Source: Flavobacteriales bacterium
GTDB taxonomy: Bacteria > Bacteroidota > Bacteroidia > CAIKAF01
Reading direction: 5' to 3'
DNA: 64,000 bases
Assembly (NCBI GenBank): GCA_018401695.1
Contig: JAGYKD010000002.1
Coordinates: 302,636-366,635 of the forward strand
Under the pieces are notes generated by a model that was given only the letters and a program-made list of their open reading frames with translations, was not told where the DNA came from and searched no databases. Shown in pieces: positions 6,939 through 16,716 of the stretch. The translations under genes were made by a program, and so were the position numbers. The first letter of the stretch is position 1, and the number at the start of each line of letters is the position of its first letter.

Positions 6939-9334
6939 TGAAATTTAGGGTGTTCGGGTATTTTACCGGGTACTACCATTTTGTATATACCATAAGACCA
7001 GTCTTTAATCCCCTGGTAATAAGCTTCTGAGGCAGGGTTTCCTGATATTCCTCCGGGCAAACTAACCCTTGCATTAACCGGAGGCTCCAAACTGACTACC
7101 ATGCGCCAGCTTGGTCCATGAGTAGGGGTCATTGCATTTGGTGCAGTATGGTGACCGGAGCTTGCAATGGCCTTTACAGAAAAACCCTCCAATCGAGCCA
7201 AGTGTTGAATTTTAGTGGCCTTAAAGGACTGCCATGTTTCTTTGACCATTGAGTCTTGGCAAAATGTAAAGGCTTCAAGAAGCCATTGGCTTACTGACCC
7301 GGTATCCTTGGGCATCCAAGTTTTGTACTTATCCTCATTATCTTTTAGAATATGAGGAAGGACCCATCTTTCAGGTATTTCGTGGAGCTCCGGATTTAAG
7401 GGATGCCAAAGCCTCTGTTCGAACGCGTAAAGCCATTGATGAAAGAATGTGGCGGCCTGGCTATGAGCTCTATACACATAGTCCCATTGCAACAAGCTGT
7501 CGTACATCGGGGTGTTTTGCTTAGGTAGTTTTTCCAGCATGAGCGGGAGCAAGGTTGCGGCCTCTTCAGAATAACTGTCCATTTGTAGTGCCTGCATATC
7601 CTGAAAATCCCATTGTTTGGCGTTTTCTAAGCGGGATAAAATTCGTTGGTTTCTCCACAATTCAAAGAAGCCGGTGTAGGCATAAGGGTAGGGGCTAGGT
7701 GTGGGGTGTTGATTGGCCGAAAATACAAAACCGCGTTTGGGGTTTTTAATGAACGGACTAATACTATCGGGTAAAAAACCTTGCCACAGATGGTCGGGAT
7801 TACGGGCATCACCCACCCATTTACCTACATCGTACTTACGGTTAGGCAATAGACCTTTTTGCCATAGCGCAATATCACCGGTGGTATCCGCAAAAACAAA
7901 GTTTTGGGGGGGGCATTTAAACGTGCTAAGCGCCATTAAGCACTCCTCCACGTTGGTTGCTTTGTTCAATAGGAGAAAGCTTCGAAGCTCATTGCTTGGT
8001 TCAAATCCTGTCCATTGAAAAGTGAGTCTTAAGGTTTCTCCATGTTGATTTTTTACAGTTTCTCTTAATAAAGGGCCAAACTTGGTGTAGGGAATTAAAA
8101 AGCTTTGGGAAGGGGCTCCCTTCACATCAATGGTTTCTTTTCTATAGCTAAGGGGCTCCCAGCCATGCCCTGAGAAATAGGAGTTTTTGGCTATGGTGGA
8201 ATCTCTTCCAAATCGGTCTGTCAGTTTTACATCCCCGCTGGACCAAAGTTCAGGATGTTGACCGGTCAACCTAAGGGCAAGGTAATCTTTTACATCTACT
8301 GTACCGTTGGTTACGCCCCAAGCCACGGCATCGTTCATGCCTATAATAATTCCCGGAGCACCGGGAAGGGTAACTCCGTATACAGGTCGTCCTTGAACCA
8401 CAAGATGCATTTCCATCCAAATGGAGGGTAGACTTAAAGGCAAGTGGGGATCGTTTGCCAAAAAAGGTTTACCTGTGGCTGTTCTTGAGCCATGCAAGAC
8501 CCAATTATTGCTGCCTAAACCATCTGTTGGGTCTTCAAAGCCGGTTATTTTATTTAGGTAAGAAGAAAAGGGATCTTTTGCTTTTATTGAATCGGGAATA
8601 CTGGTTGACCCGCGTTTTTGAGGGTCTATGGAAGCATTCGGGTTGGGGTTATAATCGGGGAACCATTGCCCCACGAATTCCGGGCCAAAATCAGAAAGGG
8701 TATTTTGTACTTGAATGTCATGCACACTGCCGGTAAGTAGGTCGGCCATGTATTTGAGCAAAAGCGCGCTTTTGAAGTTTGACCAAGGAGCCGGCTTGTA
8801 TTGCAGTAACTTGCACTCCAAGGGCAGGTCTTTGTCTTCTACCTGACTCAGCCATGTATTGACGCCGGCCGTATAGGCGTCCATCGCCAGTTTGGACAAG
8901 CTATCCTGTTCAAAAGCATGCAGTGCAATTTCAGCCGCATACGAAAGACCCAAAAACCGTTGTTTTTTGTCCAAGTCTATGGCTTTGGGCCCAATAATTT
9001 CTGAAAGGCGGCCAGCTGCGAACCGGGTAATGAAGTCCATTTGAAAAATCCGCCACTTGGCAGATACATACCCTTGCATAAAATAAGCATCCCAGTCATT
9101 TTCTGCATAAATAACAGGCACCCAGGTACTATCAATATATACATCCACGCTAGACTTAAGTCCGGCCAATTGATTTGGTGGCGCTTGCCAGTCCGGTAGT
9201 TTTTCTTGAGGACTTAAGCCGCTTATGGGGTTAAACCAAACATACAACTTTTGGTAGGGCCCAACTTTTCCAACCAAAACGAAAAAGAAAAGGGCCGACA
9301 TCAAAAGCCAAAAGATGAACCTAAACAAGCGCAT
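6908..9334 (-). CDS. Penicillin-acylase family Ntn hydrolase (S45)
   Basis: An 808-residue precursor with one N-terminal hydrophobic anchor or signal (residues 4-23). The family architecture is present: an alpha-chain region, a linker, then the autocatalytic cleavage site at GLGSNNWV, where S275 would become the N-terminal nucleophile of the beta chain. ANDPHLPLSLPSIWMEMHL and the later PGAPGIIIGMN are characteristic beta-chain motifs. Members hydrolyse amide bonds of N-acyl compounds (beta-lactams, acyl-homoserine lactones, acylated peptides) in the periplasm. It lies between peptide-transporter permeases and a small membrane protein, so periplasmic deacylation linked to uptake of a peptide-like substrate is plausible. 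The exact substrate is unknown. Confidence 0.88.
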   Translation of the reverse strand: MRLFRFIFWLLMSALFFFVLVGKVGPYQKLYVWFNPISGLSPQEKLPDWQAPPNQLAGLKSSVDVYIDSTWVPVIYAENDWDAYFMQGYVSAKWRIFQMDFITRFAAGRLSEIIGPKAIDLDKKQRFLGLSYAAEIALHAFEQDSLSKLAMDAYTAGVNTWLSQVEDKDLPLECKLLQYKPAPWSNFKSALLLKYMADLLTGSVHDIQVQNTLSDFGPEFVGQWFPDYNPNPNASIDPQKRGSTSIPDSIKAKDPFSSYLNKITGFEDPTDGLGSNNWVLHGSRTATGKPFLANDPHLPLSLPSIWMEMHLVVQGRPVYGVTLPGAPGIIIGMNDAVAWGVTNGTVDVKDYLALRLTGQHPELWSSGDVKLTDRFGRDSTIAKNSYFSGHGWEPLSYRKETIDVKGAPSQSFLIPYTKFGPLLRETVKNQHGETLRLTFQWTGFEPSNELRSFLLLNKATNVEECLMALSTFKCPPQNFVFADTTGDIALWQKGLLPNRKYDVGKWVGDARNPDHLWQGFLPDSISPFIKNPKRGFVFSANQHPTPSPYPYAYTGFFELWRNQRILSRLENAKQWDFQDMQALQMDSYSEEAATLLPLMLEKLPKQNTPMYDSLLQWDYVYRAHSQAATFFHQWLYAFEQRLWHPLNPELHEIPERWVLPHILKDNEDKYKTWMPKDTGSVSQWLLEAFTFCQDSMVKETWQSFKATKIQHLARLEGFSVKAIASSGHHTAPNAMTPTHGPSWRMVVSLEPPVNARVSLPGGISGNPASEAYYQGIKDWSYGIYKMVVPGKIPEHPKFHWKCAPLSSP

Positions 9335-9342
9335 GCCTAAAG

Positions 9343-10338
9343 TTACACATTATGCATTTGCTGTTTATTTGCATTGGTTTTTAGGGAAAAAATTAAATGA
9401 AAGGCGGCTCCAATGGTGAGGCTTAAGAAGATGGCCGGCATGAGCATGACCCACCAAAGGTGTAAAAAGTCCTTTCCATGCCTTAACATACTACCCCAAC
9501 CAATATGGTGATCCGGAAGTCCAACACCTAAAAATGCCAAACTGCTCTCGAGCAATAAACAGCCGGCAAAAATACTTAACCATACCGGCCAAATAGCAGG
9601 GAATATATTTCTAAACAGGTGGTTAACCCAAAACCTCCTAGCTGTTAAACCAAGTGAACCAGCGGCCATCATCCACTCCGCTTGTAGGAGTCTCATGCCC
9701 TCGGAGCGCGTAAGTCTAGCCATCCCAACCCAAGAAGTGCAGGCAATAAGTACAATCAACCCTACATAGTTTTTTTGCATTTGGTCCGAAAACAGGAGCA
9801 AAAGCCATAGCCCGGGAATCGAAGTAACCATTATTCGGGAGGCTTCTAAGACTCTTGAACCGCCCCGCCAACGTTTGGCCTTGGGAAATAGGGAGGATAC
9901 CATAAAATATACCGCTAGAGGCAGTAAAAACAAATACATGGCATTAAGCCCTAGCATTTCAAAGTTTTCTTTGAATAACACCAATAAAAGACCAATAAAG
10001 AATCCAATGAGGAGGGCCGGTAGGTGTACACTCATGCTCTTTCGGCCTAGGCCTAACTCTAAGATTCCTAAGATAATCCCCACAAGACCTGCCAAAAAGG
10101 CCGAGGGTAAACAAAGAGCCCAAGCCGAACGGCATGCTTGAATCAGGCCCGCCAAAACATCTCTTCCATATCCGTCGGTGCCTAAAAGGTGTCCTTGTTG
10201 AAAGGGAGGTATAGCTGCGGCACTGTCAAAGCTACCTGCCGCCCATGGGTAAAATCCCTCGGGACCAACAAGCCAAGGCGCACATAATGCCAGCAGCCCG
10301 GTGAAAAGGAGCCAATATGTTCCCCAGCTTTGCTTCAT
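9343..10338 (-). CDS. Oligopeptide ABC transporter permease, OppC/DppC type
   Basis: A 331-residue inner-membrane protein with six or more hydrophobic segments. Near the N-terminus it has HLLGTDGYGRDVLAGLI, the OppC/DppC signature, and in the last third the EAA loop that contacts the ATPase (EWMMAAGSLGLTARRFWVNHL). It overlaps the upstream OppB-type gene by 4 nt, so translation is coupled. With OppB it would form the channel for peptides or peptide-like solutes. No ATP-binding subunits are encoded anywhere in this operon. Confidence 0.88.
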   Translation of the reverse strand: MKQSWGTYWLLFTGLLALCAPWLVGPEGFYPWAAGSFDSAAAIPPFQQGHLLGTDGYGRDVLAGLIQACRSAWALCLPSAFLAGLVGIILGILELGLGRKSMSVHLPALLIGFFIGLLLVLFKENFEMLGLNAMYLFLLPLAVYFMVSSLFPKAKRWRGGSRVLEASRIMVTSIPGLWLLLLFSDQMQKNYVGLIVLIACTSWVGMARLTRSEGMRLLQAEWMMAAGSLGLTARRFWVNHLFRNIFPAIWPVWLSIFAGCLLLESSLAFLGVGLPDHHIGWGSMLRHGKDFLHLWWVMLMPAIFLSLTIGAAFHLIFSLKTNANKQQMHNV

Positions 10339-11660
10339 GGCTTCATAGCTTTTCGACCTCTTGGATCCAATAGGTATTGAAGCCCATCGCTGATAAGGAA
10401 GCCAAGCAGGGTAAGTAGTGCAGCTGCCATGAGCAAGCCGATGAGCAAGCCCTGATCCTGATTAAAGACGGCCTTTACCCCCACCGCACCCAAACCGGGA
10501 AGCGAAAACAGGGTTTCAAGTACTACTGAGCCGCTCAGCACAAAGGGAAGGCTTTGAAAAAAACGGGTTTGCAACAAAGGCAGTGCATTGGGCACAGCAT
10601 GCACCCAAAGAGCCCGCCTCTGGCTTAAGCCTTTTGCTTTTGCCGTTATAAACCAAGCCTCTTTTTTAAGCTGAGCTATGTGATTTTGGCTGAGCAAAGC
10701 AAAAGAAGCGATGCTTCCATAACTAAAGCAAAAAAGGGGCAACAGTAAATGCTTTATCTTGCCCCAAGAACTGGCAAAATAGTCCGTATCTGCGCTTAGT
10801 CCACCAGGAGGAGCAACTCCTCCGGTAGGTAACCAGTCCAATACATCGGGGTTGGCAAAAAGCCACAAAAGCACAGTGCCCATGGCAAAGGAGGGGATGG
10901 ATATAAAACCAACCTGTAGCCATTGCCAATGAGGATGTGAAACTTGCCAAATGCCAAACACCAGACCCAAACACAAACCTAAAACCAAACTGGTAAGTGA
11001 AAGACCAATACTTAGCGGGGCATGGCTTTGAATAACCTGCACTACTGGTTTTTGAAAGGTTTTACTCCAACCAAGATTGCCATGCCATAGCCCTGGTTGA
11101 TTTTTGCTCCCAAACAGCCACTGGTCAAAGCGGTTGTTGGAATTCCATGTAAACGTCAAACTCCAAGGGTTTTCCTTTTTTGGGGGAGGTAGAGGGTACA
11201 ACACTTTAGCTAAGCTGTCGGGGAGGAGAAAAAGCTGCTCTTCCAGTTGCTTTCGCTCTTTTATAAAACGTAAGCTTTGTAATGCTTGGCCATGTTGTGG
11301 CAACAGGGTGCCAGCCAATACCTCACGCAATTTTCTATCCCAAGCAAGCCATGCCTTTCCATTGCCCTCTTTCCATATGCGCGATTTGAGTGCGCTTTTA
11401 GCAGGACCACTTAGCTCTTGGTTTAATTCAGGAGGTAGCCAAGAAGGCATTATGCTCCAGTAAAACACGGCAGTAGTTTCTTTGGTCGAAAGGGTCTGAA
11501 CCCAAGAACCATCCGGACTTTTGACCACTTGTTTGGGAAGCATTTCGGTCAAAATAAAGCCCAAAATAAGTACTGTAACAAGTACTAGCGCATAAAAGGC
11601 CAGGCCTTTTAAAAAATTGCCTAAGGAAGTGCGGGCTCCGGGGCCAATTCCTGAATCCAT
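10335..11660 (-). CDS. Oligopeptide ABC transporter permease, OppB/DppB type
   Basis: A 441-residue membrane protein, longer than the usual 310-340 residues of OppB because about 100-150 extra residues follow the first membrane segment. The C-terminal core is canonical: TM segments from about residue 215, and the EAA motif KEAWFITAKAKGLSQRRALW. The start overlaps the solute-binding-protein gene by 40 nt; no better start exists because the next methionine lies inside the first membrane helix. The enlarged periplasmic loop (about residues 40-200) is seen in some Bacteroidota OppB proteins and might dock the lipoprotein. Confidence 0.85.
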   Translation of the reverse strand: MDSGIGPGARTSLGNFLKGLAFYALVLVTVLILGFILTEMLPKQVVKSPDGSWVQTLSTKETTAVFYWSIMPSWLPPELNQELSGPAKSALKSRIWKEGNGKAWLAWDRKLREVLAGTLLPQHGQALQSLRFIKERKQLEEQLFLLPDSLAKVLYPLPPPKKENPWSLTFTWNSNNRFDQWLFGSKNQPGLWHGNLGWSKTFQKPVVQVIQSHAPLSIGLSLTSLVLGLCLGLVFGIWQVSHPHWQWLQVGFISIPSFAMGTVLLWLFANPDVLDWLPTGGVAPPGGLSADTDYFASSWGKIKHLLLPLFCFSYGSIASFALLSQNHIAQLKKEAWFITAKAKGLSQRRALWVHAVPNALPLLQTRFFQSLPFVLSGSVVLETLFSLPGLGAVGVKAVFNQDQGLLIGLLMAAALLTLLGFLISDGLQYLLDPRGRKAMKP

Positions 11661-13459
11661 AAGCCGGGGCGCTCAAAGTACATGGCTGCTGAGTGCAACC
11701 TTTTATGAATAATGATTTTTCGGTCCATGAATTGCAAGGGAACCCAAGGGCATGCCTCGTAAACCAGCGCTTGAAACCGCTGGTACATCTCGGTTCTCTT
11801 TTTATGGTTGCGCTCTATTCTAAGCGAGTCAATCAATGCGTCTGTGCTTTCGTTTCCAAATCCACTGTAATTAGCCCCGTTTCCGGTCCAAGACTCGGTG
11901 TGCCAAAGTTGTTTGAAATCGTCGGCACCGGCTGTACCACCAAAAGCGGTCATGAGCAAATCAAAGTTATGCTGACTTCCCGCTTCCTGAAGTGCTCCCC
12001 CACTCATGGGAGCAAGCCTCAGCATTACCCCATGTTTATTCATTTCTTGCCGAATGAGATCGGCAATGGTTTGAGTAACCGGACTTCCTTGATTATAAGC
12101 CAATTCAAAACGCAGCTCCAAAATCTGTCCGTCGGACCTGGGTTTTTCTAAAATACCATCCCGGTTATTATCCTTCCATCCGGAAGATTCCAGGAGTATT
12201 TTTGCTTTTTCGGGGCTAAAGCCCCTAGGGTTTATTTGGTCGTTGTACCATGGTTTTCGTGGACTAACCGGCCCTGCCATAGGAGTGCCATGGCCTTGGT
12301 ATACTACGTCTATTATTTTTTGAACCGGTGTGAGGTGGGCCAGCGCTTTTCTTACCTCGGGCTCTTCCAATGCAGGATTTCTTCCGGAAACCCTGGCTTT
12401 GGTATTAAATGCAATGAAAGAATAAGAAAAGCTCTCAACAAATTTTCCGTGGTAATTCTGTAAAAAATTGGAATCGTTCACCAAGCGCTCCATTAATGCA
12501 GTACTTATGTAATTGGAGGCATCGATTCCCTGGCGCTTTATTTCCAATTCCAGGGCTTGTTCATCCAAAATGGTTCTAACTACAATGCTGTCTGGACGAC
12601 TCAGGTGGGCATCTTCGCCTGAATTTAGGCTTTGGGTCCAATGGTTTTTTTTGCGCACCAATAGCATTTCACTGCCCGGGGTCCAAGAGGCTAGGCGGTA
12701 AGGGCCTGCTCCCTGAATACGTTGAGGCTTACTCCCTAAGTCGCCCTCATTCCAAGCATTTGCCCAAGATTCCAGTTTGGGATTGGTTAAAGAGGCCATA
12801 AAATCCGGCGATCGAAAGTCTTCTAGACGATAGGAATTTAACACTCCCTCCGGATCATACAGGCTTTGTTGTAAAATTACAATGTCGCAATGGATGTAGT
12901 CGTTAAAAATATAGGGCGACTTCATCAGTATGTCCACCCTTTTTGGTTGGTTTTCAAAGGTTTCAACCGCCTCTACCTGATCAAGGTAGGCTTTAAATCC
13001 CGGATTATTTACCAAGGGACAGATAAATGCCTTGTAGGTAAACGCCACGTCTTGTCCTATAATGGGGCTTCCATCGTCCCATTTCGCTTCTTGCCTAATG
13101 GTAAAACTGTATTTAAGGCCATCTTCCGAAACTTCCGGCAGTTTTTCTGCTAAGTCTGGCGCAGGCCGCAACTGTTTTAAATTCATGTATAAAAGCCTCC
13201 TGTGTATCCAGTCAAACACCATGAGCTTTCCTGTTTCCACACCATTGGTAGGGTGGAGGCTGCTGGGGGGAGTCATCCAATGGTAAAAAACGGCCTTACG
13301 CTTGGGCCAATCTTCTCTTCTCGGGTTATCCTCTAAAGGTAGGTAGGAGATGTCCTTCGTTTGTCGCTCCACGGTGGAGGGCGCATCAGGAGCTCCCTTG
13401 CCACAAGAGGCTAAAATGCCAAGAGTTAGGACTAAGTTAAAGGCTCCGGAAAGACGCAT
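11621..13459 (-). CDS. Oligopeptide-binding lipoprotein (SBP_bac_5)
   Basis: A 612-residue lipoprotein: a signal peptide with the lipobox LASC (cysteine near residue 19), then a family-5 extracellular solute-binding fold. Recognisable stretches are LAEKLPEVSEDGLKYSFTIRQEAKWDDGSP (domain I start), FNTKARVSGRNPALEEPEVRKALAHL, and the late YSGFGNESTDALIDSLR. It would capture peptides or related compounds and deliver them to the two permeases downstream. It is the first gene of the minus-strand operon SBP - OppB - OppC - acylase - membrane protein and lies 17 nt downstream of the DUF4197 gene, so the transcript may begin further upstream. Confidence 0.88.
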   Translation of the reverse strand: MRLSGAFNLVLTLGILASCGKGAPDAPSTVERQTKDISYLPLEDNPRREDWPKRKAVFYHWMTPPSSLHPTNGVETGKLMVFDWIHRRLLYMNLKQLRPAPDLAEKLPEVSEDGLKYSFTIRQEAKWDDGSPIIGQDVAFTYKAFICPLVNNPGFKAYLDQVEAVETFENQPKRVDILMKSPYIFNDYIHCDIVILQQSLYDPEGVLNSYRLEDFRSPDFMASLTNPKLESWANAWNEGDLGSKPQRIQGAGPYRLASWTPGSEMLLVRKKNHWTQSLNSGEDAHLSRPDSIVVRTILDEQALELEIKRQGIDASNYISTALMERLVNDSNFLQNYHGKFVESFSYSFIAFNTKARVSGRNPALEEPEVRKALAHLTPVQKIIDVVYQGHGTPMAGPVSPRKPWYNDQINPRGFSPEKAKILLESSGWKDNNRDGILEKPRSDGQILELRFELAYNQGSPVTQTIADLIRQEMNKHGVMLRLAPMSGGALQEAGSQHNFDLLMTAFGGTAGADDFKQLWHTESWTGNGANYSGFGNESTDALIDSLRIERNHKKRTEMYQRFQALVYEACPWVPLQFMDRKIIIHKRLHSAAMYFERPGLWIQELAPEPALP

Positions 13460-13476
13460 AATTGATTAGGGTTGGT

Positions 13477-14154
13477 TTAACCAAAAACTTTTCTCAGCAA
13501 ATCATTTACCCGGTGACCGGCATCGTTCCGTATTTTACTTTCTTCTTCGGCAATTAAATGGTAAAGTCCATCCAGCGCTTTGTCGGTGGTATGACCCGCC
13601 AAGTCCGGATTAATATCATTAACCAAAGGAATGCTGTTGTAGCCGGAAATAAGGGTTTCCCAGGCCGATTGAATACCCACGCTTTCTAGGGCCTGCTCAA
13701 TATCCGGTTGAAAAAGGTTGTATAATTCGCTTTTGGTTTGGTTGGCCAAATAAGTGGTCGCCGCATCATCGGGTCCTTGCAATATGGCCTGTGCGTCTTG
13801 AAAAGTAATGGAGGTAATGGCGTTTACAAAGATGGGCGTAGCTTCAACCGCGGCTTGTTCTGCGGCTCGGTTCATCTTTAGAATTACTTCATCGATTAAC
13901 TGTTGGCCTCCGGGAATTAACCCAACCGAACTTTGCACTACTTCGGCTTCTTCGGGCAATAAAATTTTGATGGCTTGGTTTCCCAAGTAGCCGTTGAGCG
14001 TATTTGCTTGCGCTACTGAGGTGTCTGTGCCTACCCGCAAGGCTTCTTTTAATCCCTGCGCAATATCACCCTCGCTTAGCAAATCGGTAAGGGTATCGCA
14101 ACCGGTTGGAATGAGCGGTAATAGTGCCACCAATGGGATGAAAAGTTTGCGCAT
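13477..14154 (-). CDS. DUF4197 lipoprotein
   Basis: A 225-residue protein with a lipoprotein signal (MRKLFIPLVALLPLIPTGC) and an all-helical body matching DUF4197: LLSEGDIAQGLKEALRVGTDTSV near the start, ITFQDAQAILQGPDDAATTYL in the middle and TDKALDGLYHLIAEEESKIRNDAGHRVNDLLRKVFG at the end. The family is widespread in Bacteroidota and Proteobacteria and its function is unknown. A minus-strand TAACTTTG box lies 18 nt upstream (14172-14179). The short gap to the solute-binding-protein gene allows co-transcription. Confidence 0.85.
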   Translation of the reverse strand: MRKLFIPLVALLPLIPTGCDTLTDLLSEGDIAQGLKEALRVGTDTSVAQANTLNGYLGNQAIKILLPEEAEVVQSSVGLIPGGQQLIDEVILKMNRAAEQAAVEATPIFVNAITSITFQDAQAILQGPDDAATTYLANQTKSELYNLFQPDIEQALESVGIQSAWETLISGYNSIPLVNDINPDLAGHTTDKALDGLYHLIAEEESKIRNDAGHRVNDLLRKVFG

Positions 14155-14171
14155 AATGTTTCTGTTTCTTA

Positions 14172-14179
14172 CAAAGTTA
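14172..14179 (-). promoter_or_regulatory. Candidate -7 box (TAACTTTG) for the DUF4197 gene
   Basis: Read on the minus strand this is TAACTTTG, matching TAnnTTTG, and it leaves a leader of about 10 nt before the ATG at 14154. A -33 box is not obvious. Confidence 0.4.
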
Positions 14180-14288
14180 CATATTTCCTTGGCTAAGCCT
14201 TTGGTTTAGCTGTAATTCCTGATTTAATGCAAAAGCTCTTCTCCTGCTGTTTCCACCTTTAGGGTGCTATGCAAAGGCAGGAAATCCT

Positions 14289-14296
14289 TACCTTTG
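14289..14296 (+). promoter_or_regulatory. Candidate -7 box (TACCTTTG) for the E1-murQ operon
   Basis: TACCTTTG fits the Bacteroidota -7 consensus about 20 nt before the ATG chosen for the E1 gene at 14317. Its position inside the upstream in-frame extension argues for the 14317 start over the ATG at 14269. Confidence 0.4.
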
Positions 14297-14316
14297 AACT
14301 CCTAAAAATCGAATTC

Positions 14317-16716
14317 ATGGAGGACCTATTGGCAACCAAACCACTCGATACCGAAAAAATTTCTTTTGAAGAGTTTCAAAAGGAAGTCCTAAACGACTAT
14401 AGGCTAGCACACGAAAGCCGCCAAACCAGTTTGCTGGGAAGAAAAGAAGTGCTTACCGGAAAGGCTAAATTCGGAATCTTCGGAGACGGTAAAGAGTTGG
14501 CTCAAATTGCCATGGCTAAGGTCTTTAAACCCGGCGATTTTCGGTCTGGTTATTACCGCGACCAATCTTTTATGATGGCCGCCGGTCTTCTTACTATCCG
14601 TCAGTTTTTTGCACAACTGTATGCGCATACAGACTTAGAAGCAGAACCGATGACCGGGGGGCGCCAAATGAATGGACATTATGCCACCCGTTGGATTGAT
14701 CAAGATGGAAAGTGGCTGCCTCAAACCAATCAAAAAAATGTGTCGGCCGATATTTCCCCCACCGCAGGGCAAATGCCCCGTTTGTTGGGACTGGCTTTTG
14801 CCTCCAAAGTCTATAGAAATCAAGCCGCTTTGCATAAAGCTACTGATTTTTCTAAGCTAGGAAACGAGGTGGCTTTTGGAACTATTGGCGATGCCTCCAC
14901 TTCCGAAGGGGTGTTCTGGGAAACCATGAATGCTGCCGGTGTGCTGCAGGTGCCCATGGTTATGAGTGTTTGGGACGATGGTTACGGAATTTCTGTACCC
15001 AAAGAATACCAAACCCTTAAGGGCAGTATTTCCGCTGCTTTGGCAGGCTTCGAAAAAAACGAGGAGGGCCCCGGATTCCTTTTCCAAAAGGCCAAGGCTT
15101 GGAACTATCCCGAACTTGTGGAAGCTTACCAAACTTCGGTAGCCATCTCTCGCCGGGAACATGTGCCCGTACTATTGCATATTGAAGAATGTACCCAACC
15201 TCAAGGCCACTCCACCTCCGGCTCCCACGAACGCTACAAAGACAAAAAACGCCTGCATTGGGAAGAAAAATTTGATTGCCTCGCTCAATTCCGCAAATGG
15301 ATTCTCAAAAATGAATTGGCCGACGAAAATACCCTCGATGCCATCGAAAAAGAGGCCAAAAAGCATGTAAAAGCCGAACAAAAAGCCGCCTGGGAAGCCT
15401 ATCAGGCCGATATCAAAAATGAAATTGAAGAGCTCTCAAATCTCCTAAATCCTTTCCCCGAAACCTCTCATGCCCTAAATCAACTCCATGGTTTGATAGA
15501 TCCCATGCGAAAAGATTACTTGAGCATCGCACGAAGGCTTTCCTGGGAATGGCGGAAAGCACAGCATCCGGCTACTTCTGCTTTGCTCCATTGGCTCCAA
15601 CAACAAAAGGAAAAAAACCATTTCCGATATTCCGATTGCTTGTACGATGAATCCCAAGGTAGTGCGCTTAAGGTGCCTGAGGTTCGTCCAACCTTCGATT
15701 CGGAAAAAAACATGGTCGATGGACGCATTATTCTGCGTGATAATTTCGAGAAAATCCTGGAAACCTATCCTAATTTCCTAGCCTTTGGAGAAGATGTAGG
15801 TCAAATTGGCGGGGTAAACCAAACTTTTGAAGGCCTCCAGGAAAAATTCGGCAAAGACCGAATCATGGACACCGGCATTCGGGAAGCTACCATTGCAGGC
15901 CAAGGCATTGGTATGGCCATGCGCGGCCTGCGCCCTTATGCCGAAATTCAATACCTCGACTATCTGCTCTACTGCCTCCAAATTCTGAGCGATGATGCCG
16001 CTACTTTACATTACCGCAGTAAAGGAGGACAAAAGGCTCCATTAATTATCGCTACCCGTGGGCATCGCCTGGAGGGCATTTGGCACTCCGGTTCTCCTAT
16101 GGGTATGATTGTGCACGGTGTCCGCGGAATGCACGTCTGCGTACCTAGAAATATGACCCAAGCCGCCGGCATGTACAATACCTTATTGCAAGCCGATGAG
16201 CCCGCCATTGTGGTGGAACCCCTTAACGGATACCGACTTAAGGAAGAAATGCCCACCAATATAGGGCAGTTTACCGTGCCGCTGGGGCAAGCAGAATGCC
16301 TCCGCCAAGGTGCCGACATTAGTATCATTACCTACGGATCTACCTGCCGAATTGTGCAGGAAGCTGCTGATCTTCTCATGGAAATGGGCATAGATAGCGA
16401 AATCCTCGATGTACAAACCTTGCTGCCTTTCGACATAGATCAGCGCAGCTTGGAGTCCATCAAAAAGACCGGAAGGGTACTTTTTGTAGATGAAGATGTG
16501 CCCGGTGGGGCTACGGCATATATGATGCAACAGGTGGTGGAGGCGCAAGGAGCTTTTGCTTACCTCGATGCCGCACCCCAAACCTTAAGCGCTAAAGCCC
16601 ACCGGCCCGCTTACGGCTCCGATGGCGATTATTTCTCCAAACCCTCGGTAGAAGACGTGGTGGAAAAGGTTTATGCCATGTTCCATGAATGGAGGCCCGA
16701 AGCTTTTCCACTCTAA
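14317..16716 (+). CDS. Fused alpha/beta 2-oxoacid (branched-chain) dehydrogenase E1
   Basis: A 799-residue thiamine-diphosphate enzyme in which the alpha and beta subunits of E1 are one chain. The alpha half has GDASTSEGVFWETMNAAG and WDDGYGISVP (ThDP/Mg binding). The beta half starts near FLAFGEDVGQIGGVNQTFEGL, with MDTGIREATIAGQGIGMAM and the C-terminal DILDVQTLLPFDIDQRSLES region. It decarboxylates 2-oxoacids, probably from valine, leucine and isoleucine, and passes the acyl group to a lipoyl E2 encoded elsewhere. Fused E1 is common in Bacteroidota. The ATG at 14317 begins the conserved region and follows a promoter-like box. The stop overlaps the murQ start (TAATG), so the two are translationally coupled. 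Confidence 0.88.
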   Translation: MEDLLATKPLDTEKISFEEFQKEVLNDYRLAHESRQTSLLGRKEVLTGKAKFGIFGDGKELAQIAMAKVFKPGDFRSGYYRDQSFMMAAGLLTIRQFFAQLYAHTDLEAEPMTGGRQMNGHYATRWIDQDGKWLPQTNQKNVSADISPTAGQMPRLLGLAFASKVYRNQAALHKATDFSKLGNEVAFGTIGDASTSEGVFWETMNAAGVLQVPMVMSVWDDGYGISVPKEYQTLKGSISAALAGFEKNEEGPGFLFQKAKAWNYPELVEAYQTSVAISRREHVPVLLHIEECTQPQGHSTSGSHERYKDKKRLHWEEKFDCLAQFRKWILKNELADENTLDAIEKEAKKHVKAEQKAAWEAYQADIKNEIEELSNLLNPFPETSHALNQLHGLIDPMRKDYLSIARRLSWEWRKAQHPATSALLHWLQQQKEKNHFRYSDCLYDESQGSALKVPEVRPTFDSEKNMVDGRIILRDNFEKILETYPNFLAFGEDVGQIGGVNQTFEGLQEKFGKDRIMDTGIREATIAGQGIGMAMRGLRPYAEIQYLDYLLYCLQILSDDAATLHYRSKGGQKAPLIIATRGHRLEGIWHSGSPMGMIVHGVRGMHVCVPRNMTQAAGMYNTLLQADEPAIVVEPLNGYRLKEEMPTNIGQFTVPLGQAECLRQGADISIITYGSTCRIVQEAADLLMEMGIDSEILDVQTLLPFDIDQRSLESIKKTGRVLFVDEDVPGGATAYMMQQVVEAQGAFAYLDAAPQTLSAKAHRPAYGSDGDYFSKPSVEDVVEKVYAMFHEWRPEAFPL

